Shown: one piece after another, positions 14,157 to 16,646 of the stretch
Layout of the letters: each line of letters begins with the position of its first letter
How positions within the stretch are numbered: the stretch's first letter is position 1
From: Lachnospiraceae bacterium
GTDB taxonomy: Bacteria; Bacillota; Clostridia; Lachnospirales; Lachnospiraceae
Direction: 5' to 3'
Length of the DNA stretch: 16,646 bases
NCBI GenBank assembly: GCA_900770345.1
Contig: CAAGKF010000075.1
Location: 1-16,646, forward strand
Translations under genes and position numbers: made by a program
The notes under the pieces: model-generated
The model's database searches: none
What the model was told of the DNA's origin: nothing
The model's input: only the letters and a program-made list of their open reading frames with translations

Positions 14157-15266
14157 CTAATCTCCTATAAACAGCATCTGGCCCAGAGTGCGCAGCCAGG
14201 TATTTTTGGTAAAGCCGTATTTCAGGATCAGCGTCATCTTCTCCATCCGGCTTCTCCTTCCAAGACCGGCAAAAACGCTCAGCGTTTCCTTCTGTTTTTT
14301 ATCCAGCTGCCCTCCGAAAATCTCCAGCATGCTCCCCGCCTGACCGAACATTTTCCGATAATTCTCTCTGGCTGCGCTGCCGTCTGCCAGTCTGCGTCCG
14401 GCCCCCTCCAGAGAATCTCCCTTTTCCGCTCCCAAAGTGTTTGAACTGTGCTGACGGTAAAGATACAGCGGCTCCCTTACACAGCCGATCGTGCCGAAAC
14501 AGGAAGCCACCAGAGCCAGCCAGGCGTCATGCATCAGGCACACCCGCGGAATTTCCTTCAGATAGGAAAGCAAGGCCCTGTTAAACATCACCGCACCGCC
14601 GGTTATATTATTCTGAACCAGCAGCTGCGAAAGCCGGGTTCGCTCCGGAGAAATCTTCTGATACTTAAAAAAGCTGGGGGCAATCACACTCAGATTCTCA
14701 TCTGTCACCTGCAGGTCAGAATGGACCAGAACCGGCCGAATCTTTTTTTCCTTCTTCCCGCCGGCTCCGGCTGCTTCCTTCCCTTCCAGTCTCTGCATCT
14801 CCGTCAGAAGCTTTTCCGCCTTCTGCGGAAGCCACACGTCGTCCTGATCGCTGAGCATAAAATACTCCGCATCGGCCGCCTCTTTGAGATCAGACAGCTG
14901 TTCCCGCGAAAGCTGCCAGGAGGAAACTGCTTCTGCTGCAGCCGTTTCCGTGCTTTCATTTTTCAGCTCCGCCGTATCTTCCTCTTTCAGCACTGCCATC
15001 AGCCGCATAAGCTCCAGAAAATGTCTGGCAGCACCTCCGGAAGGCTGCTTCCGATGGATGACCAAAAGGCGGTTTCCCGCGCCTGTCTGCCCCTTTTCTT
15101 TCTCATAAGAAGCCGCGTACTCATCCAGCAGCTCCCCCGTTCCGTCTGAGGAACAATCATCAGATACCACAAGAAGGATCCCACTCCGGTTCTGAGCCAG
15201 AATGGAATCCATCTGCTGTCTGATATAAGCTTTTCCGTTATAGGCTGCCGCCAAAACTGTTATCAT
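14157..15266 (-). CDS. Family 2 glycosyltransferase, SDQDDVW type
   Basis: A 369-residue GT2 enzyme. Seen in the sequence: ITVLAAAYNGKAYIRQQ (2-18), VSDDCSSDGT (34-43), the metal-binding SDQDDVWLP (139-147), NNITGGAVMFNRALL and LMHDAW further on, and LYLYRQHSSNT near the C-terminal part. This set is typical of alpha-L-rhamnosyltransferase/EPS-type GT2 enzymes. Between the second strand and SDQDDVW there is an unusual Ala/Glu/Ser-rich insertion (about 93-132), and a shorter Gly/Ala/Lys stretch follows at 161-176. ATG 15266 has GGAAG seven bases upstream and starts the fold; the in-frame ATG at 15341 would run 44 bases into glf. It starts 31 bp after glf in the same operon. It is a candidate user of the UDP-Galf made by the upstream gene (inference). 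Confidence 0.88.
   Translation of the reverse strand: MITVLAAAYNGKAYIRQQMDSILAQNRSGILLVVSDDCSSDGTGELLDEYAASYEKEKGQTGAGNRLLVIHRKQPSGGAARHFLELMRLMAVLKEEDTAELKNESTETAAAEAVSSWQLSREQLSDLKEAADAEYFMLSDQDDVWLPQKAEKLLTEMQRLEGKEAAGAGGKKEKKIRPVLVHSDLQVTDENLSVIAPSFFKYQKISPERTRLSQLLVQNNITGGAVMFNRALLSYLKEIPRVCLMHDAWLALVASCFGTIGCVREPLYLYRQHSSNTLGAEKGDSLEGAGRRLADGSAARENYRKMFGQAGSMLEIFGGQLDKKQKETLSVFAGLGRRSRMEKMTLILKYGFTKNTWLRTLGQMLFIGD
14868..14990 (-). other. Ala/Glu-rich insertion inside the GT2 fold
   Basis: Codons 93-133 (KEEDTAELKNESTETAAAEA and following residues) sit between conserved GT-A strands, where relatives have only a short link. The composition matches the low-complexity stretches in the neighbouring GT2 and the ATP-grasp protein. 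Confidence 0.55.
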
Positions 15267-15297
15267 ATCTCCGCTTCCCATCGCCTGGACAGAAAAA

Positions 15298-16401
15298 TTA
15301 CTGCCCAAACACTGCCTCTGCCTTCTCCATGGCAGAAGCAATCACTTTATCCATATCATAATATTTGTACTCGCCCAGCCGTCCGCCGAAAATCACATTT
15401 TCCTCTTTCTCAGCCAGACCGGCATACTTCTGATACAGGGCCTGATTCTTCTCATCATTTACCGGATAATACGGCTCCATACCCTCCTGCCAGGTCACAG
15501 GATATTCCCTCGTAATCACTGTCTTCGGCTGGGTGCCGAACTCGAAATGCTTATGCTCAATGATCCTGGTATAGGGCGTCTCTCTGTCTGTATAGTTTAC
15601 CACTGCCACGCCCTGATGATTCTCCTCATCCAAAAGCTCCGACTCAAAACGCAGGCTTCGGTACTCCAGCTTTCCGAAGCAGTATCCGTAATAGGCATCA
15701 ATGGTACCTGTGTAGACAATGGTCTCCCCCAGACCGTCGTAATATTCCTTCTTTTCCAGATAATCCACTCCGGTTTCAATATCACAGCCCTCAAAAAGCT
15801 TGTCTGTAATCACGTTGTAGCCGCCCATAGGAATGCCCTGATACAGGTCATTAAAATAGTTGTTGTCATAGGTGTAACGCACAGGAAGGCGCTTGATAAT
15901 AAAGGCCGGAAGCTCTTTGCAGTCTCTGCCCCACTGCTTTTCCGTATAGCCCTTTACCAGTTTCTCGTACACTTCACGTCCCACCAGACTGACAGCCTGC
16001 TCCTCCAGATTCTTCGGTTCTCCCTGAATCTCCGCCTTCTGAGTCTCAATGATCTCCCTTGCCTGAGCCGGAGTGGAGATTCCCCACATCTTGCTGAAGG
16101 TATTCATATTGAAGGGCATATTGTACATCTCGCCCTTGAAATTTGCCACCGGACTGTTGGTGTAGCGGTTGAACTCCGCCAGAGAATTGACGAAATCCCA
16201 TACCTTTCTGTTGCTGGTATGGAAAATGTGGGCGCCATACTTATGCACATGGATTCCTTCCACGTCCTCACAATACACATTGCCGCCGATATGACCGCGC
16301 TTTTCCAGCACAAGACATTTTTTTCCGTTCTGCTTTGCGTACCAGGCAAAAACACCGGAATAAAGGCCGCTCCCGACCAGAACATAATCATATTTTTTCA
16401 T
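15298..16401 (-). CDS. glf: UDP-galactopyranose mutase
   Basis: A 367-residue FAD enzyme, the usual length for Glf. It carries the dinucleotide-binding VGSGLYSGVFA (9-19), GHIGGN (36-41), the FAD-proximal HKYGAHIFHT (53-62), YNMPFNMNTF (93-102), YTEKQWGRD in the middle domain, MGGYNVITDKLFEG, and the C-terminal GRLGEYKYYDMDKVI. It converts UDP-galactopyranose into UDP-galactofuranose in the cytoplasm through a flavin N5-sugar adduct, and so supplies galactofuranose for surface glycans. It is the first gene of the right operon, with AAGGAG 11 bases before ATG 16401 and an extended -10 promoter upstream. Its presence implies a galactofuranosyl transferase; one of the two following GT2 genes is the natural candidate. 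Confidence 0.97.
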   Translation of the reverse strand: MKKYDYVLVGSGLYSGVFAWYAKQNGKKCLVLEKRGHIGGNVYCEDVEGIHVHKYGAHIFHTSNRKVWDFVNSLAEFNRYTNSPVANFKGEMYNMPFNMNTFSKMWGISTPAQAREIIETQKAEIQGEPKNLEEQAVSLVGREVYEKLVKGYTEKQWGRDCKELPAFIIKRLPVRYTYDNNYFNDLYQGIPMGGYNVITDKLFEGCDIETGVDYLEKKEYYDGLGETIVYTGTIDAYYGYCFGKLEYRSLRFESELLDEENHQGVAVVNYTDRETPYTRIIEHKHFEFGTQPKTVITREYPVTWQEGMEPYYPVNDEKNQALYQKYAGLAEKEENVIFGGRLGEYKYYDMDKVIASAMEKAEAVFGQ

Positions 16402-16439
16402 AAACGGATAAACTCCTTTTTCTCTTTGTCTGTCTGCTT

Positions 16440-16468
16440 ATTATAGCAAATCCTGCGGCATAGCACAA
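16440..16468 (-). promoter_or_regulatory. Extended -10 promoter of the glf operon
   Basis: On the minus strand the perfect -10 box TATAAT (16445-16440) is preceded by TGC, an extended -10 element. A weak -35, TTGTGC (16468-16463), lies 17 bases further upstream. Transcription would begin near 16433, giving a leader of about 30 bases. Confidence 0.7.
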
Positions 16469-16535
16469 TCAACAATTCTCTGTTTTGCATAATAATTACA
16501 CATGAACTTACGGATGATGAATTATTGAATGACTT

Positions 16536-16610
16536 AGGAAAGTTCTAAGTCCAGGGCTCAAAAATCCAGAGCCTGAGCATACTTTCAAGCCCTGGATTTA
16601 GTACTTTCCT
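16536..16610. repeat. Long imperfect inverted repeat with nested CCAGGGCT copies
   Basis: The arms 16536-16558 and 16588-16610 are 23 bases each and pair with one mismatch and one possible G-U. The loop region contains a further related copy (TCCAGAGCC) that allows alternative hairpins such as GGCTC/GAGCC. A TTTT tract follows on the plus strand only. It could be a terminator, the end of a small mobile element or a structured RNA. No gene is seen from 16469 to the right edge. Confidence 0.6.
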
Positions 16611-16646
16611 TTTGAACCAAGTCACGCATGCGTACCTCTTATGCAG

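Overview
The window looks like chromosomal DNA of a Gram-positive anaerobe, most likely a Clostridia/Lachnospiraceae-type gut bacterium. The reasons are strong AGGAGG-type ribosome binding sites, a secreted L,D-transpeptidase that combines ChW-like and choline/glucan-binding-like wall repeats, and long colinear operons of glycan genes. No rRNA, tRNA, CRISPR array or recognisable transposase is visible. I cannot name the species.

Layout: two blocks of cell-surface polysaccharide genes, both on the minus strand, flank a central section. The right block (about 16445 down to 11517) is read from a good extended -10 promoter. It encodes UDP-galactopyranose mutase (glf), two family 2 glycosyltransferases and a Wzx-type flippase. 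The left block (about 5953 down to the left edge) starts at its own promoter. It encodes a GT8 transferase, a GT2, a DegT-type sugar aminotransferase, an ATP-grasp ligase-like protein, a DPM-like GT2 and a second flippase cut off by the window edge. Tight spacing, including one ATGA stop/start overlap, indicates operons. Together they could supply UDP-galactofuranose, build an oligosaccharide that probably carries an amino sugar (possibly amidated by the ATP-grasp enzyme), and move it across the membrane. A priming transferase, a polymerase and the first steps of the amino-sugar pathway are not in the window.

The central section holds a divergently oriented L,D-transpeptidase (6034-7590, plus strand) and a separate, visibly more AT-rich metabolic module (7728-11455). 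In the module a LacI-family repressor (plus strand) faces away from a DapA/NAL-superfamily aldolase and an Nramp-fold transporter (minus strand). The 336-bp gap between them holds two near-identical CGTTTG palindromes, one just downstream of each divergent promoter, so the repressor probably controls both itself and the aldolase-transporter pair. Two further dyads of another type, exactly 21 bp apart, lie upstream of the aldolase promoter and suggest a second regulator.

The most interesting point is that the Nramp-fold transporter lacks the family's metal ligands: the TM1 DPGN motif reads GPGA and the TM6 MPH stretch reads VTT. With its aldolase partner and sugar-type repressor, it may be an uptake and cleavage system for a small organic or sugar acid rather than a manganese importer. 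Other notable points are the aminotransferase/ATP-grasp pair, Ala-rich insertions in three glycan enzymes, and a long unexplained inverted repeat near the right edge.
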